Assembly: GCF_000426505.1 (NCBI RefSeq)
Contig: NZ_AUFM01000022.1
Span: forward strand, 1 to 64,000
Reading direction: 5' to 3'
Source: Nisaea denitrificans DSM 18348
Lineage (GTDB): Bacteria; Pseudomonadota; Alphaproteobacteria; Thalassobaculales; Thalassobaculaceae
Length of the DNA stretch: 64,000 nt
The first letter of the stretch is position 1, and every line of letters starts with the position of its first letter. The translations under genes and the position numbers were made by a program. Under the pieces are notes generated by a model, which saw only the letters and a list, made by a program, of their open reading frames with translations, was not told where the DNA came from and ran no database searches. Shown here piece by piece: positions 47,563 to 56,452 of the stretch.

Positions 47563-49161
47563 TCACCCCCGCGTGGGATCCTCCAGAGCCCTGATGACCC
47601 GCCGCATGATCTTGCGCCTTGTCCGGTCATCGGCGGCGGTCTCCATCTTTTCCCTGAGGCGAAGAGAGAACTCTGCCAAATCATTATGCCAATCCGGCCC
47701 CCGAACCGCTTCTGGCGTAAGCCGCCTGACCTTTTTCTTGAATTGGATCGCGGCGCGGCCAGCCGACAGGTCGACGGCGTCATCCAGTTGTGGAATGACG
47801 ATCCGGTCCGGGTCGACACCCTTGGCCTGCAAACCGTCCCGCATGGCCGCAAGAGCCTCTTCCTCGCCGTGTGTGAGGAAGATTGCCGATTTCACCGGCA
47901 ACCGGTCCGTCAGCCAGTCGATCAATTCGTCTCCGTCAGCATGTCCGGAATACACATCGATCTGCCGGATCGCCGCCTTCACGCGGTGCTCTTCACCAAA
48001 AATCGTGACCGCATCGACCCCGGCCGAGAGGAGCGCTCCAAGCGAGCCGGGAGCCTGGTAGCCGACCAGCAGGACAGTCGCATCGGACCGCCACAGATTC
48101 TGCTTCAGATGATGCCGGATCCGTCCGGCGTCGCACATGCCGCTACCGGCGATAATAATCGCCCCGCCCGTCACCCGGGCGATCAACTTGCTTTCATCGA
48201 CCGACTCGGTAAAGCGGATGTTCGGGCGTCTGAAGCTGGCCCCAACGGCCGGCAGATCCTCCAGCATGAAAGAGTTCTTCTCGAATACCTCGGTCGCTCG
48301 GATCGCCAGCGGCGAGTCGAGGAAAACCGGCACCTCAGGGATACGCCGCTGATCGAACAGCGCTCCGAGATCGAGCAGAAGCTCCTGCGTCCGCTCGACC
48401 GCGAACGCGGGTATCAGAAGGTTGCCTCCCCGCTCCAATGCCTTGTTCACTTCCTCGGCAAGCACAGTCCGCCGGTGTTCAGGCGTTACATCGATACGAG
48501 GCCGCCCGCCGTAGGTCGCCTCACAGCAGACCCAGTCCCAGTTCCCCGGCGCTTCAGGGTCCGGGTGAAGCAGCTTGTGGTCCGGCCCGATATCGCCGGA
48601 GAACAGCAGTCGGGACAGGCGCGCGTCCGGATCGCCGGACGACACCTCCACCTCGATAGACGCCGACCCGAGAATATGTCCGGCATTCCAAAACCGGGCA
48701 CGAACGCCCTCGCCGACCTCACGCCATGTCTCGTATTCGACAGAAGAAAAGGAGCCGAGCGCGGTCTGTGCATCTTCCTTGTCGTACATCGGGGTGACAG
48801 CCGGACGGCCGCGCCGCGCGTTCCGCCGGTTCAGCCGCTCGACCTCCATCTCCTGAATATTGCCGCTGTCCGGCAACATGTAGGTCAAGAGATCGACCGT
48901 TCCGCTTGTGGCGAAGATCTGCCCGGTGAAGCCCTGCTTGACCAGCTTGGGAATGAGCCCCGAATGATCGATATGCGCGTGGGTCAGCAGAACGAAGGAA
49001 ATCTTCTTCGGATCGAACGGAAAGGGCCCGTAGTTGAGCTCCTTCAGGGTTTTCGAACCCTGGAACATCCCGCAATCGACCAGGAACTGACAGCGGTCGG
49101 TTTGCAGCCAATAGCACGACCCGGTGACGGTTCCGGCCGCGCCGCAAAATGTCAGGATCAT
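47563..49161 (-). CDS. Beta-CASP metallo-beta-lactamase-fold hydrolase (RNA-processing type)
   Basis: 532 residues. MBL motifs: FLVDCGMFQG, LLTHAHIDHSGLIP (HxHxDH), NAGHILGSASIEV, LLFSGDIG. Beta-CASP motifs: VPVFLDSPLA (motif A), SGMCDAGRIRHHL (motif B) and IDVYSGHADGDELIDWL (motif C). The family (CPSF73/Ysh1-like bacterial members) includes RNA exo/endonucleases acting in the cytoplasm. It is solitary, with 200 to 500 bp of non-coding DNA on either side. The C-terminus (about 490-532) is a charged helical tail. Confidence 0.88.
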   Translation of the reverse strand: MILTFCGAAGTVTGSCYWLQTDRCQFLVDCGMFQGSKTLKELNYGPFPFDPKKISFVLLTHAHIDHSGLIPKLVKQGFTGQIFATSGTVDLLTYMLPDSGNIQEMEVERLNRRNARRGRPAVTPMYDKEDAQTALGSFSSVEYETWREVGEGVRARFWNAGHILGSASIEVEVSSGDPDARLSRLLFSGDIGPDHKLLHPDPEAPGNWDWVCCEATYGGRPRIDVTPEHRRTVLAEEVNKALERGGNLLIPAFAVERTQELLLDLGALFDQRRIPEVPVFLDSPLAIRATEVFEKNSFMLEDLPAVGASFRRPNIRFTESVDESKLIARVTGGAIIIAGSGMCDAGRIRHHLKQNLWRSDATVLLVGYQAPGSLGALLSAGVDAVTIFGEEHRVKAAIRQIDVYSGHADGDELIDWLTDRLPVKSAIFLTHGEEEALAAMRDGLQAKGVDPDRIVIPQLDDAVDLSAGRAAIQFKKKVRRLTPEAVRGPDWHNDLAEFSLRLREKMETAADDRTRRKIMRRVIRALEDPTRG

Positions 49162-49663
49162 TCGATAAAACTCCGTTGAACGCGCTCAAGCCAAAAATGT
49201 TAACAGGCGAAGCGGCTGGCACTGACAGATTACCCCCCGCCGGACTTTCAGCCATCCGATAAATAGAGTCCTTGCAGGCGTCCTCTTTTCCGCCCGTCGG
49301 GCGAGCAGAGGAAAAATGCGCTCCGCCAAGCCTGATGCCACCGGGACGAACGCGCCGGCAACCCACTCGATCCGTTCCGGGAACAGCAGCAGCGGAGAAC
49401 GTATTTTCCACACGAGAAACAATATCTGACCGCTTCGTTCTAATTTCATAGCCGCACCTAGGCGATCGGGAACGAATTTTATATTTATCCTCCACGAACA
49501 GCTGATCTCTCGCTCTATTAAGCGAAACAGCCGATAAGAATTTCTAAGATTACCGGCACCGGATTGCCGTCATTGCCGCCGACCGGAACAGAGGCCACAT
49601 CGGCCCACTCCCGGATCAAGCGCCACCGAAATAACCGGCCGGTCAAGAGAACGGAACACGACA
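49162..49663. other. Intergenic region, 502 bp
   Basis: Divergent gap between the beta-CASP and rhodanese genes. 49440-49550 is A/T-rich and could hold both promoters. A minus-strand frame at 49186-49449 (87 codons, AGGTG five bases before its ATG, hydrophobic and Arg-rich) is possible but has no recognisable domain. No SqrR-like ATTC-N8-GAAT site found here. Confidence 0.4.
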
Positions 49664-50632
49664 ATGAAATCGATCGTCACAGCTTTGATTGCCCTCGTCG
49701 CACTGTGCGGGTCTGCGGCCGCCCAGGCGGCGACGCCCCTGGTCAGCGTCGAGTGGGCAGCGGCCAATATCGGGAAGTCCGGCGTCGTCTTTCTTGATGT
49801 CCGCGGTCGTCTCGCCGGTGCCAGCAAGGAAGATTATCTGCGCGGCCATATCCCCGGCGCGATCTGGACCAACTATCTGAAAGACGGCTGGCGCACCGAG
49901 GATGCCAACGGCACGATCGCCCAGCTTTCCAGCGCCGAAACACTGGAGACCACGATCGGCAATCTCGGCATCGAGAACGAGGACCATGTCGTCATCGTTC
50001 CGGCCGGGAAATCGGCGCTCGATATGGGGACGGCTACCCGGATCTACTGGACGTTCAAGGTCGCCGGCCATGACGCGGTGTCGATCCTGAACGGCGGCAT
50101 GAAGGCCTACACAGCTGAGATTGACTCAAAGACGAAGCAGCCGGTGAACCCGCTCGAAACAGGCGACGTCGTGCCGGAACCGACGATCTTTACCGTAGAA
50201 CTGCGTGAAGACATGCTGGTCACGAAAGCCGATATGACCGCAGCAAGCAACGCTGGCGAGCTGATCGTCGACAACCGGCCGCAGGACCAGTTCCTTGGCA
50301 TCAACAAGCATGCCAAGGCAAAGCGCGCCGGAACCATCCCGGGTGCCCGCAATCTGCCGGAAAACTGGCTGACGCAGAACGGCGGCACGTTCCGGGACCG
50401 GGACACGATTGCGAAGCTCTACAAGCTGGCTGGCATCAAGACTGATGGCGCGCAGATCAACTTCTGCAACACCGGCCACTGGGCAAGCCTCGGCTGGTTC
50501 GTTTCCCAGGAAATCCTCGGGAACAGGGCTGCCAAGATGTATGACGGCTCAATGGTCGAATGGTCGGCGGACGCGGGCCTTCCCGTTGACTCGATGCTGG
50601 AGCGCCCGCAGACGGCCCAGGTCACTCAGTAG
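49664..50632 (+). CDS. Periplasmic thiosulfate sulfurtransferase (tandem rhodanese)
   Basis: 322 residues with signal peptide (MKSIVTALIALVALCGSAAA). Two rhodanese domains: the N-terminal (VVFLDVRGRLAGASKEDYLRGHIPGAIW) lacks a catalytic Cys, and the C-terminal (ELIVDNRPQDQFLG, GTIPGARNLPENW) has the active Cys in FCNTGHWASLGWF. This inactive/active order is usual for two-domain sulfurtransferases. It would move sulfane sulfur in the periplasm, matching the adjoining sox genes. The stop overlaps the convergent synthase-like gene by 11 bp. Confidence 0.9.
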   Translation: MKSIVTALIALVALCGSAAAQAATPLVSVEWAAANIGKSGVVFLDVRGRLAGASKEDYLRGHIPGAIWTNYLKDGWRTEDANGTIAQLSSAETLETTIGNLGIENEDHVVIVPAGKSALDMGTATRIYWTFKVAGHDAVSILNGGMKAYTAEIDSKTKQPVNPLETGDVVPEPTIFTVELREDMLVTKADMTAASNAGELIVDNRPQDQFLGINKHAKAKRAGTIPGARNLPENWLTQNGGTFRDRDTIAKLYKLAGIKTDGAQINFCNTGHWASLGWFVSQEILGNRAAKMYDGSMVEWSADAGLPVDSMLERPQTAQVTQ

Positions 50633-52220
50633 GCACACCCGAGAACAGGACCGGCGCCAGCAGCCGGTCCACCGGCGCGAAATCGTCGGTCAGCACAACC
50701 GGAGACGCTTCTCCGGGATCCATCAGATCCGCGATCGGGATCCGCTGCCAGCTGCGGCGGATCCCGAAGGCAGAATGGATCGTTTCGTCCGGCACGCCTG
50801 ACAAGGCCGCGACAACCTCATAGGTCACGCGACCGTCCGGGCCGACGCCGGTCCCCTCACCCATCTCCCGCCAGACCGTCACATCCGCGAAGTCGAGCGC
50901 CAGTGTATGGACCAGCGCCGCGAGGAAGCGCGGATTGCGGGCCCCATCCACCACATTGGCGACGAAGAACCCCTGCGGACGCAGCCGGGCCGCGACTTCG
51001 ACATTAAACTCGCGGCTGACCAGATGGGTCGGCACGGATATGTCGTGGAAGGCGTCACCGAAAATGACGTCGAACCGGGGCTCGGGCGGCAGGGATTGCA
51101 GCAGAGCACGGGCATCGCGGTGATGGATCTCGAGCCCGGATGCGGACACATCCAGCCAAAGATGGTCACGCGCCGCCGCCGTGACCGCCGGATCGATTTC
51201 CGCGACCACCAGACGCGCGCCGGGAACTGTCGCCGCCCAAGAACGCGGCAGTGAGTAACCGCCGCCGCCGATGAAGAAGGCTGAGAAATCCACACCGGGA
51301 AGATCGAGCTGGAACCGGCGCCGTGCAAACTCATCGACGAATTGAATATAGGGGCTGAAGAGCAGGCTCGGGTCTGCCTTGTCATTGATGCTGTGCACCA
51401 GATTATCCAGCACCATCAGACTGCTCGGGCGCCCGCTATAGGGCGCGAAGTCATCGATGACGATGCAGAAATAGTCGCTTTCGACAGTACACCTGGAATC
51501 GAATGCGCCGCGGGCGATACCCGTTCCTGCGAGAGGCAGGGATAACAGCAGGATCGATATGGCGGCAATCAGAGCCGGACGCCGTCCCGCGAGCAGTGCG
51601 CACCCCAAAGCGAGGGTCCCATATAGCACGGTCACCGCGATCAGCGTGCCGCTGGAGCCGATCCAGGAGATGAAGAGATAGCCGGCCGAGAGCGTGCCCA
51701 AAATGCTTCCGGCCGTGCCGACAGCATACATGGTTCCAATCACGGCCCCCGTCTGGCCCGGATTGGCGTCGACGGACAGTTTTGTGACCATCGGCGCGAC
51801 CATCCCGACAAAGAGGCTCGGCAACAGGAACAGTGCCGTTGTCAGGCAGACCACGATCGTCACCTGGCCGAGCCCTGACGACAGCAGCCCGACAGCCAGA
51901 TCATTGAGCAAGACAAGAGCAAGCAGGCTGCTCCCTCCGGCCAATGCAAGCGAACCAGCCAGACGCTTCAATACACTCTGCCTGTCCGTTTCGGGACCGG
52001 CCATGAGACCACCGATCCAATGCCCGGCGGAGAGGCCAGCCAGAACCACAGCAATAATCGCCGTCCAGGTATAGAGCGACATGCCGACATAGGGCGCGAT
52101 CAGGCGGCCGGCAACGATCTCCACGACAAGGCCACCGGCCGAGCTGAGGAACAGGACGGTTCCGAGAAACAGGCGAATAATCAGCGGCATGGAGCCTATT
52201 CTTTCTGCAACGTCAGTCAT
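50622..52220 (-). CDS. Membrane-fused spermidine-synthase-like protein
   Basis: 532 residues: about seven to ten hydrophobic spans (1-250) in an MFS-like N-terminal half (GGLVVEIVAGRLIAPYVGMSLYTWTAIIAVVLAGLSAGHWIGG in segments) joined to a soluble polyamine-synthase/methyltransferase fold with GGGGYSLPRSW, VVAEIDPAV and the active-site-like FGDAFHD. ATG 52220 overlaps the YeeE stop by ATGA; the longer frame upstream is non-homologous. Substrate unknown. It is the last gene of the sox transcript, so a sulfur-linked role is possible, but true aminopropyl transfer is not shown. Confidence 0.82.
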   Translation of the reverse strand: MTDVAERIGSMPLIIRLFLGTVLFLSSAGGLVVEIVAGRLIAPYVGMSLYTWTAIIAVVLAGLSAGHWIGGLMAGPETDRQSVLKRLAGSLALAGGSSLLALVLLNDLAVGLLSSGLGQVTIVVCLTTALFLLPSLFVGMVAPMVTKLSVDANPGQTGAVIGTMYAVGTAGSILGTLSAGYLFISWIGSSGTLIAVTVLYGTLALGCALLAGRRPALIAAISILLLSLPLAGTGIARGAFDSRCTVESDYFCIVIDDFAPYSGRPSSLMVLDNLVHSINDKADPSLLFSPYIQFVDEFARRRFQLDLPGVDFSAFFIGGGGYSLPRSWAATVPGARLVVAEIDPAVTAAARDHLWLDVSASGLEIHHRDARALLQSLPPEPRFDVIFGDAFHDISVPTHLVSREFNVEVAARLRPQGFFVANVVDGARNPRFLAALVHTLALDFADVTVWREMGEGTGVGPDGRVTYEVVAALSGVPDETIHSAFGIRRSWQRIPIADLMDPGEASPVVLTDDFAPVDRLLAPVLFSGVPTE

Positions 52221-53296
52221 GAGAGAACCCGTCCAGATGTCGGCGCAACGCCCCGGTCTCCCATTGCCCACTGGCTGGCTCCGGCACCAAGCCACATGGA
52301 GAGCAATGCCAGCCAGGCGGTCAGAGAGAGTACCGACCCGCCGGTGACCCCTGCACCGACCGCGCAGCCGCCGGCGAGCATACCGCCGAAGCCCATCAAC
52401 ACGGCGCCGAAGACGTAGCGCACCATGCCGGTCGACTGATCGAAGACCTCGACACGGAATTCCCGCCTGACGAGCGACGAGGCGCAGGATCCGAGAGCGA
52501 CGCCGGGCACGAGGCCGAGACTGAAACTGAGCGGTACGCTGGGCGCGGTGATCAGAGCCATGAGCGTATCGGCCGAAGGCCCGGTGAAGGTAACGCTCAG
52601 AACCGAGACAGGCTCGAAAGAGACGTGCGCCAGAGACGCCGTAAAGAGCCACCCGCCCGCGATGGTCCCGCCCAGCGCCACGGATAGCAGGGCACGGGGC
52701 CAGCCCAGAGCCGATCTGGATGCCAGCAGCACCGCGACCGCCAGCAGTACGCCGCCGAGGAGAATGCCGAAAACATCGGGAACATGAAGATTGAGGTTCC
52801 GGATTTCCGGACTGACCGTCCAGAGGGCGGAGAGGTCAAGCCGCAAGGGCGACAGGATGCCGGAAAGCGCCGCCTGGGCCACGACCGTTACCAGCAGCCC
52901 GGTCATCAGGGCCCGGAGATTCCCGGTCGCCGAAAGCACCAGCAGGCGGCTGGCGCAACCGCGGGCGAGGATCATGCCAATGCCGAACAGCGCACCGCCG
53001 ATAATCGCCCCCGAGAGCGTCCCGACGGAGGTCAGTTGCCGTACTTCCGTTGCTGGCAGGGTCTCTGACCAGAGTAACAGCTGAACGAATAGCAACGCGG
53101 AGCCGAAGACAAGCAGCCAGACCGCGAAACTCGGCCCGAGCATGCCGCGCCAGAATTCCAGCGATGCGCTTCTTAAGCAGAAACGGCTGGCCTGAGCGCA
53201 GCCCCCGAAAGCGACACCGACCAGCAACCCGCCAAGTCCGGCCTTCGCCGGATCCGACAGCAGGTCGCTCGCAAGCAATGTCTCAAGAAATTCCAT
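52217..53296 (-). CDS. YeeE/YedE (TsuA-like) sulfur-compound transporter
   Basis: 359 residues with about nine spans and the conserved cysteines of the thiosulfate-transport family: FGGCAQASRFCLRSAS, ARGCASRLLVLSATGNLRAL, LGSCASSLVRREFR and AGGCAVGAGVTGGSVLS. YeeE/TsuA imports thiosulfate through cysteine hand-over sites. Here it likely carries thiosulfate or related sulfane sulfur across the inner membrane. It follows soxF by 77 bp and is coupled to the synthase-like gene. Confidence 0.9.
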   Translation of the reverse strand: MEFLETLLASDLLSDPAKAGLGGLLVGVAFGGCAQASRFCLRSASLEFWRGMLGPSFAVWLLVFGSALLFVQLLLWSETLPATEVRQLTSVGTLSGAIIGGALFGIGMILARGCASRLLVLSATGNLRALMTGLLVTVVAQAALSGILSPLRLDLSALWTVSPEIRNLNLHVPDVFGILLGGVLLAVAVLLASRSALGWPRALLSVALGGTIAGGWLFTASLAHVSFEPVSVLSVTFTGPSADTLMALITAPSVPLSFSLGLVPGVALGSCASSLVRREFRVEVFDQSTGMVRYVFGAVLMGFGGMLAGGCAVGAGVTGGSVLSLTAWLALLSMWLGAGASQWAMGDRGVAPTSGRVLS

Positions 53297-53373
53297 ATCG
53301 ACCAGTCTGTCAGATGCTCAGGCAAAGCGCCCCGCCGCCGGCCAGTCCGGCCAGGCGGCGGGGTCAATCAGTG

Positions 53374-54645
53374 TCAGCCGAACATGTCCTTGCTGATTCC
53401 GGCGTACCAGCCAATGCTTTCCTCGTAGGTCTGCTTGCGAAGGGCGGCATCCTCGCCGTTCTGGCTGATAAAGCCCGAAGTCTTCGCGATCTTCTCCGCC
53501 GTCGCCTCATAGGCTGCGCCGACCTTCACGCCGTTGTTCGTGCCGATCAGCGACCAGCAGGTGTTCGAGAACTTGGCCGGGAAAACCTTCGAGCCGGTCA
53601 GAGCGCCGCGAATGGCGTTCGCCGCCACCTTGGCCTGACTATTCGCGGAGAAACCGGATTTCGGCATGTCTCCCTGGTGCGCAGAATCTCCGAGAACATG
53701 GATATTCTCATCCTCGCGGCTCTGCAGCGTGGCGGGGACCACGGGCGCCCAGCCCTTGTCGTTCGTAATCGCGGCGAGCTCCGCAATCCGGCCGGCTTTC
53801 ATTGCCGGAATGACATTGACGACATCCGCCTTCGTCACCTCTCCACCGACAACCAGCTCCATGCTCTCCGGACGTACTTCTTCCAGCGACCCGGTGAATT
53901 CGGAATCAAGCCAATCGATCATCCCCGGATAGCTGTTTTCCCAACCGGCCTGGAACAGCCCCTGCTTGGAGAATTTTTTCTTAGGATCGAAGATCAGAAT
54001 CTTCGCCTTCGGGTTCTTCTCCTTCAGCATATGCGCGACCATGGAAACACGCTCATACGGACCCGGCGGGCACCGGTAAGGGTTCGGCGGAGCGACCATT
54101 GCGAACACACCACCCGGCCGCATCGCTTCGACCTGCGCCTTCAGAAGCTCAGTCTGCGAGCCCGCCTTGTAGGCATGGGGCATATGGTTTTGCTTCGTGA
54201 CATCCCAGCCTGGTACCGAACCGTCGACGAAATCGATACCGGGAGAGAGAACGAGCCGGTCATAGGGCAATGCTGCCCCGCCAGCCAGGGAGACAGTTTT
54301 CTTGTCCCGGTCGACGCCAACGGCCCAGTCGTGCACGACGTTGATGCCGTATTCGCTGGCGAGCGTTCCGTATGTATGGCCAAGCGATTCAAGGCTCCGG
54401 AAACCGCCGAGATAAAGATTGGAGAAGAAGCAGCTGAAATAGGTGCGGGTCGGCTCGATCAGAGTGACGTCGAGCGCGCCCTTGCTGTCTTTCGCAAGGT
54501 ATCGCGCTACAGTCGCGCCGCCGGCGCCGCCGCCGACAACGACCACTTTCGGCTTTCCGTGACTGGCGCCCATGATCATCGGCGCTGTGGTGAGAGCGGC
54601 GCTTGCCGCCGCTCCTTTAAGGATCGACCTTCTACTCAGAGACAT
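53374..54645 (-). CDS. soxF: SoxF, flavocytochrome-c sulfide dehydrogenase flavoprotein
   Basis: 423 residues with Tat signal LSRRSILKGAAASAALTTAP. FAD motif VVVGGGAGGATVARYLAKD, the cysteine in YFSCFFSNLYLGG expected for covalent FAD, and redox cysteines in NPYRCPPGPYER and SNTCWSLIG match FccB/SoxF. HVLGDSAHQGDMPKSGFSANSQAKVAANAI is the second FAD contact. It oxidises sulfide in the periplasm with SoxE as its cytochrome partner. It follows soxE by 26 bp. Confidence 0.93.
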   Translation of the reverse strand: MSLSRRSILKGAAASAALTTAPMIMGASHGKPKVVVVGGGAGGATVARYLAKDSKGALDVTLIEPTRTYFSCFFSNLYLGGFRSLESLGHTYGTLASEYGINVVHDWAVGVDRDKKTVSLAGGAALPYDRLVLSPGIDFVDGSVPGWDVTKQNHMPHAYKAGSQTELLKAQVEAMRPGGVFAMVAPPNPYRCPPGPYERVSMVAHMLKEKNPKAKILIFDPKKKFSKQGLFQAGWENSYPGMIDWLDSEFTGSLEEVRPESMELVVGGEVTKADVVNVIPAMKAGRIAELAAITNDKGWAPVVPATLQSREDENIHVLGDSAHQGDMPKSGFSANSQAKVAANAIRGALTGSKVFPAKFSNTCWSLIGTNNGVKVGAAYEATAEKIAKTSGFISQNGEDAALRKQTYEESIGWYAGISKDMFG

Positions 54646-54671
54646 TGCACTTCCTCCCTATTACGCCCCGT

Positions 54672-55397
54672 TCATTCGAGGCTTTCGAAATACGCTGCCA
54701 GACCGGCGATCTCTTCGTCCGACAAGCGGCCGGCAATCATCCGCATAACCGGATGCGGCCGGACCTCGGTCTTGTAGGCGTGCATGGCGACGACAAAATC
54801 CTCCCGCGGCCACCCGGTAATCGCGGGGATACCGCTGTCCGATCCGCTCTTCTGGTGGCATGTCAGGCACTCACCGGAGAGATATTCACCGTAGTCCGGA
54901 TCGCCGACGATGGCGAGAATGGCCGGATCGACCGCATGGTCGGTCGCCGTCGATGTGGGTTCCGCTTCCGGAATGTCGCTCGGCTTGTCGGAGAACGCGC
55001 GCAAGTAGGCGATGACATGCGACCGGTCTTCGGCGCTCGGCATGCCGATGAAATTCATCCGCGTCCGCGAAACCAGGCTTTTAGGATTTTCGAGATAGGC
55101 GTTCAGACTGTCCGCCGTCCAGATCAGGCCATCCGCCCCGGCACGGATCAATCCTTCAGAATACCGGAAAGCCTCGACCGAACCGGCGACGCGGCCAAAC
55201 ACCCCGTTCAGGTGCGGTCCGACAGCGTTTCGGGCTTCCTTACCGACACGGTGGCAGGCCTTACAGACCTGGAACAGCCTCGCCCCGGTCTTCGCATCTC
55301 CGATTTCGCTCGCGGCGACAGGGCCGGACGCAGGTGAGACGGCAAGCATCACGGCAAGGCTGACTGCCTTGATGATGCGAGCCGTCCACACACTCAT
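54672..55397 (-). CDS. soxE: SoxE, diheme c-type cytochrome
   Basis: 241 residues with N-terminal signal peptide (cleavage near VAAS, residue 30). Two heme sites: CKACH (Cys45, Cys48, His49) in a cytochrome-c2-like first half (GPHLNGVFGR) and CLTCH (Cys177-His181) in the second half with MRMIAGRLSDEEIAGLAAYF. This is the electron acceptor subunit of SoxF. Gene order D-E-F agrees with Paracoccus. Confidence 0.9.
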   Translation of the reverse strand: MSVWTARIIKAVSLAVMLAVSPASGPVAASEIGDAKTGARLFQVCKACHRVGKEARNAVGPHLNGVFGRVAGSVEAFRYSEGLIRAGADGLIWTADSLNAYLENPKSLVSRTRMNFIGMPSAEDRSHVIAYLRAFSDKPSDIPEAEPTSTATDHAVDPAILAIVGDPDYGEYLSGECLTCHQKSGSDSGIPAITGWPREDFVVAMHAYKTEVRPHPVMRMIAGRLSDEEIAGLAAYFESLE

Positions 55398-55411
55398 CCG
55401 GACATCCTTTC

Positions 55412-56452
55412 CTACTCGGTCATCGCCTTCAGGTAAGCGATGACAGCCGTGAGATCGTCTTCCTTCTTCAGACCGGCAAAGGCCATCTTGGTCCGCTTGA
55501 TCATCGACTTGGGCTTGGCAAGGAAGGTCGCGAGCGTTTCTTCATCCCAGACCAACCCATCAGCGCCGGCTTTCTGCATATCCTTGGAGTATTTCTTGAA
55601 ACCTTCCGCAGTACCAGCGGCTCGTCCAAAGATACCATTCAGGTGCGGGCCGATCTTGTGCTTGGCCTTATCGCCGACAGCATGGCACGCCTTGCATTTC
55701 TTGAAGACCTTCTCGCCGGCCTTGACCAGCGCCGGGTCCACTGCCGGAGCGGCGGCGACCTGGGTCGCTTCCTCTTTCGCGGCCTCATCGGTAGCCGGAG
55801 CGGCCATGGAATGCTTGGATGTCGGATCGTCCGGCGTGACGTCGACGACCTGCGCACGGGCGGTGATCTTCACCTCGGGCTTGCAGTCCGTCATGCAGGG
55901 AGCGCGGTTCTTCCAGACGGCGGTCTCCGTACGGTCGTCCGGATAGAAGCCTTCGGCATTCGGCATGGCGACTTCTGTGAAGTTCTCCCGGCTGAGCTCG
56001 AAATCATCATCAACCAGATCGTTCAGATAGAGCAGGTAAGCCGTAATCGAATAGGTCTCGTCAGCCGTCAGGGACTGCGCATCGCCGAACGGCATGGCCC
56101 GGTGAACATAATCCCAGACCGTCGAGAGATAGGGCCAGTAGGACCCGATCGTCTTGACCGGGCGAGCACTGGTCAGCGTGTCGATACCGCCGGCCAGCAC
56201 CGGCCAGCGATCGACGGCCTCGCCGAAATCACCGTGGCAGGAGGCGCAACGTTCGGCAAAAATAGGCTCTCCGTCCGCTACCGAGCCGCTGCCTTCCGGC
56301 AGGCCGAGACCATCAGGGCGCACGTCGATGTCCCAGGCAGCTACCTCGTCCGGTGTCGCCGGACGGCCGAGGCCAGTCGGCTCCGCCATCGCGGTGGTAC
56401 CCGTGAGGCCGACAGCGAATGTCAGGGCCGCCAGATTAAGAAATTTCGACAT
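55412..56452 (-). CDS. soxD: SoxD, diheme cytochrome subunit of sulfane dehydrogenase
   Basis: 346 residues from ATG 56452; signal peptide ends near AMAEP (residue 23). Heme sites are CASCH (69-73) and CKACH (253-257) separated by an acidic/Ala-rich linker (about 205-240). The N-terminal block holds RWPVLAGG and a CMTDCKPEV cysteine pair; the C-terminal half is cytochrome-c-like (GPHLNGIFGRAAGT). It overlaps soxC by 17 bp. SoxC-SoxD removes six electrons from protein-bound sulfane sulfur, so thiosulfate can go fully to sulfate without sulfur globules. Confidence 0.93.
   Translation of the reverse strand: MSKFLNLAALTFAVGLTGTTAMAEPTGLGRPATPDEVAAWDIDVRPDGLGLPEGSGSVADGEPIFAERCASCHGDFGEAVDRWPVLAGGIDTLTSARPVKTIGSYWPYLSTVWDYVHRAMPFGDAQSLTADETYSITAYLLYLNDLVDDDFELSRENFTEVAMPNAEGFYPDDRTETAVWKNRAPCMTDCKPEVKITARAQVVDVTPDDPTSKHSMAAPATDEAAKEEATQVAAAPAVDPALVKAGEKVFKKCKACHAVGDKAKHKIGPHLNGIFGRAAGTAEGFKKYSKDMQKAGADGLVWDEETLATFLAKPKSMIKRTKMAFAGLKKEDDLTAVIAYLKAMTE

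Noticed and set aside
47533-49179. 548-codon plus-strand frame opposite the beta-CASP gene
   Set aside because: Antisense shadow; the minus-strand protein has all MBL and beta-CASP motifs.
49186-49449. 87-codon minus-strand frame before the beta-CASP gene
   Set aside because: No domain, Arg/Leu-rich composition of chance frames, and only a modest ribosome site. Kept as a remark in the intergenic entry.
53050-54777. 575-codon plus-strand frame across yeeE and soxF
   Set aside because: Arg/His-rich shadow of soxF and YeeE, both of which carry full family motifs on the minus strand.
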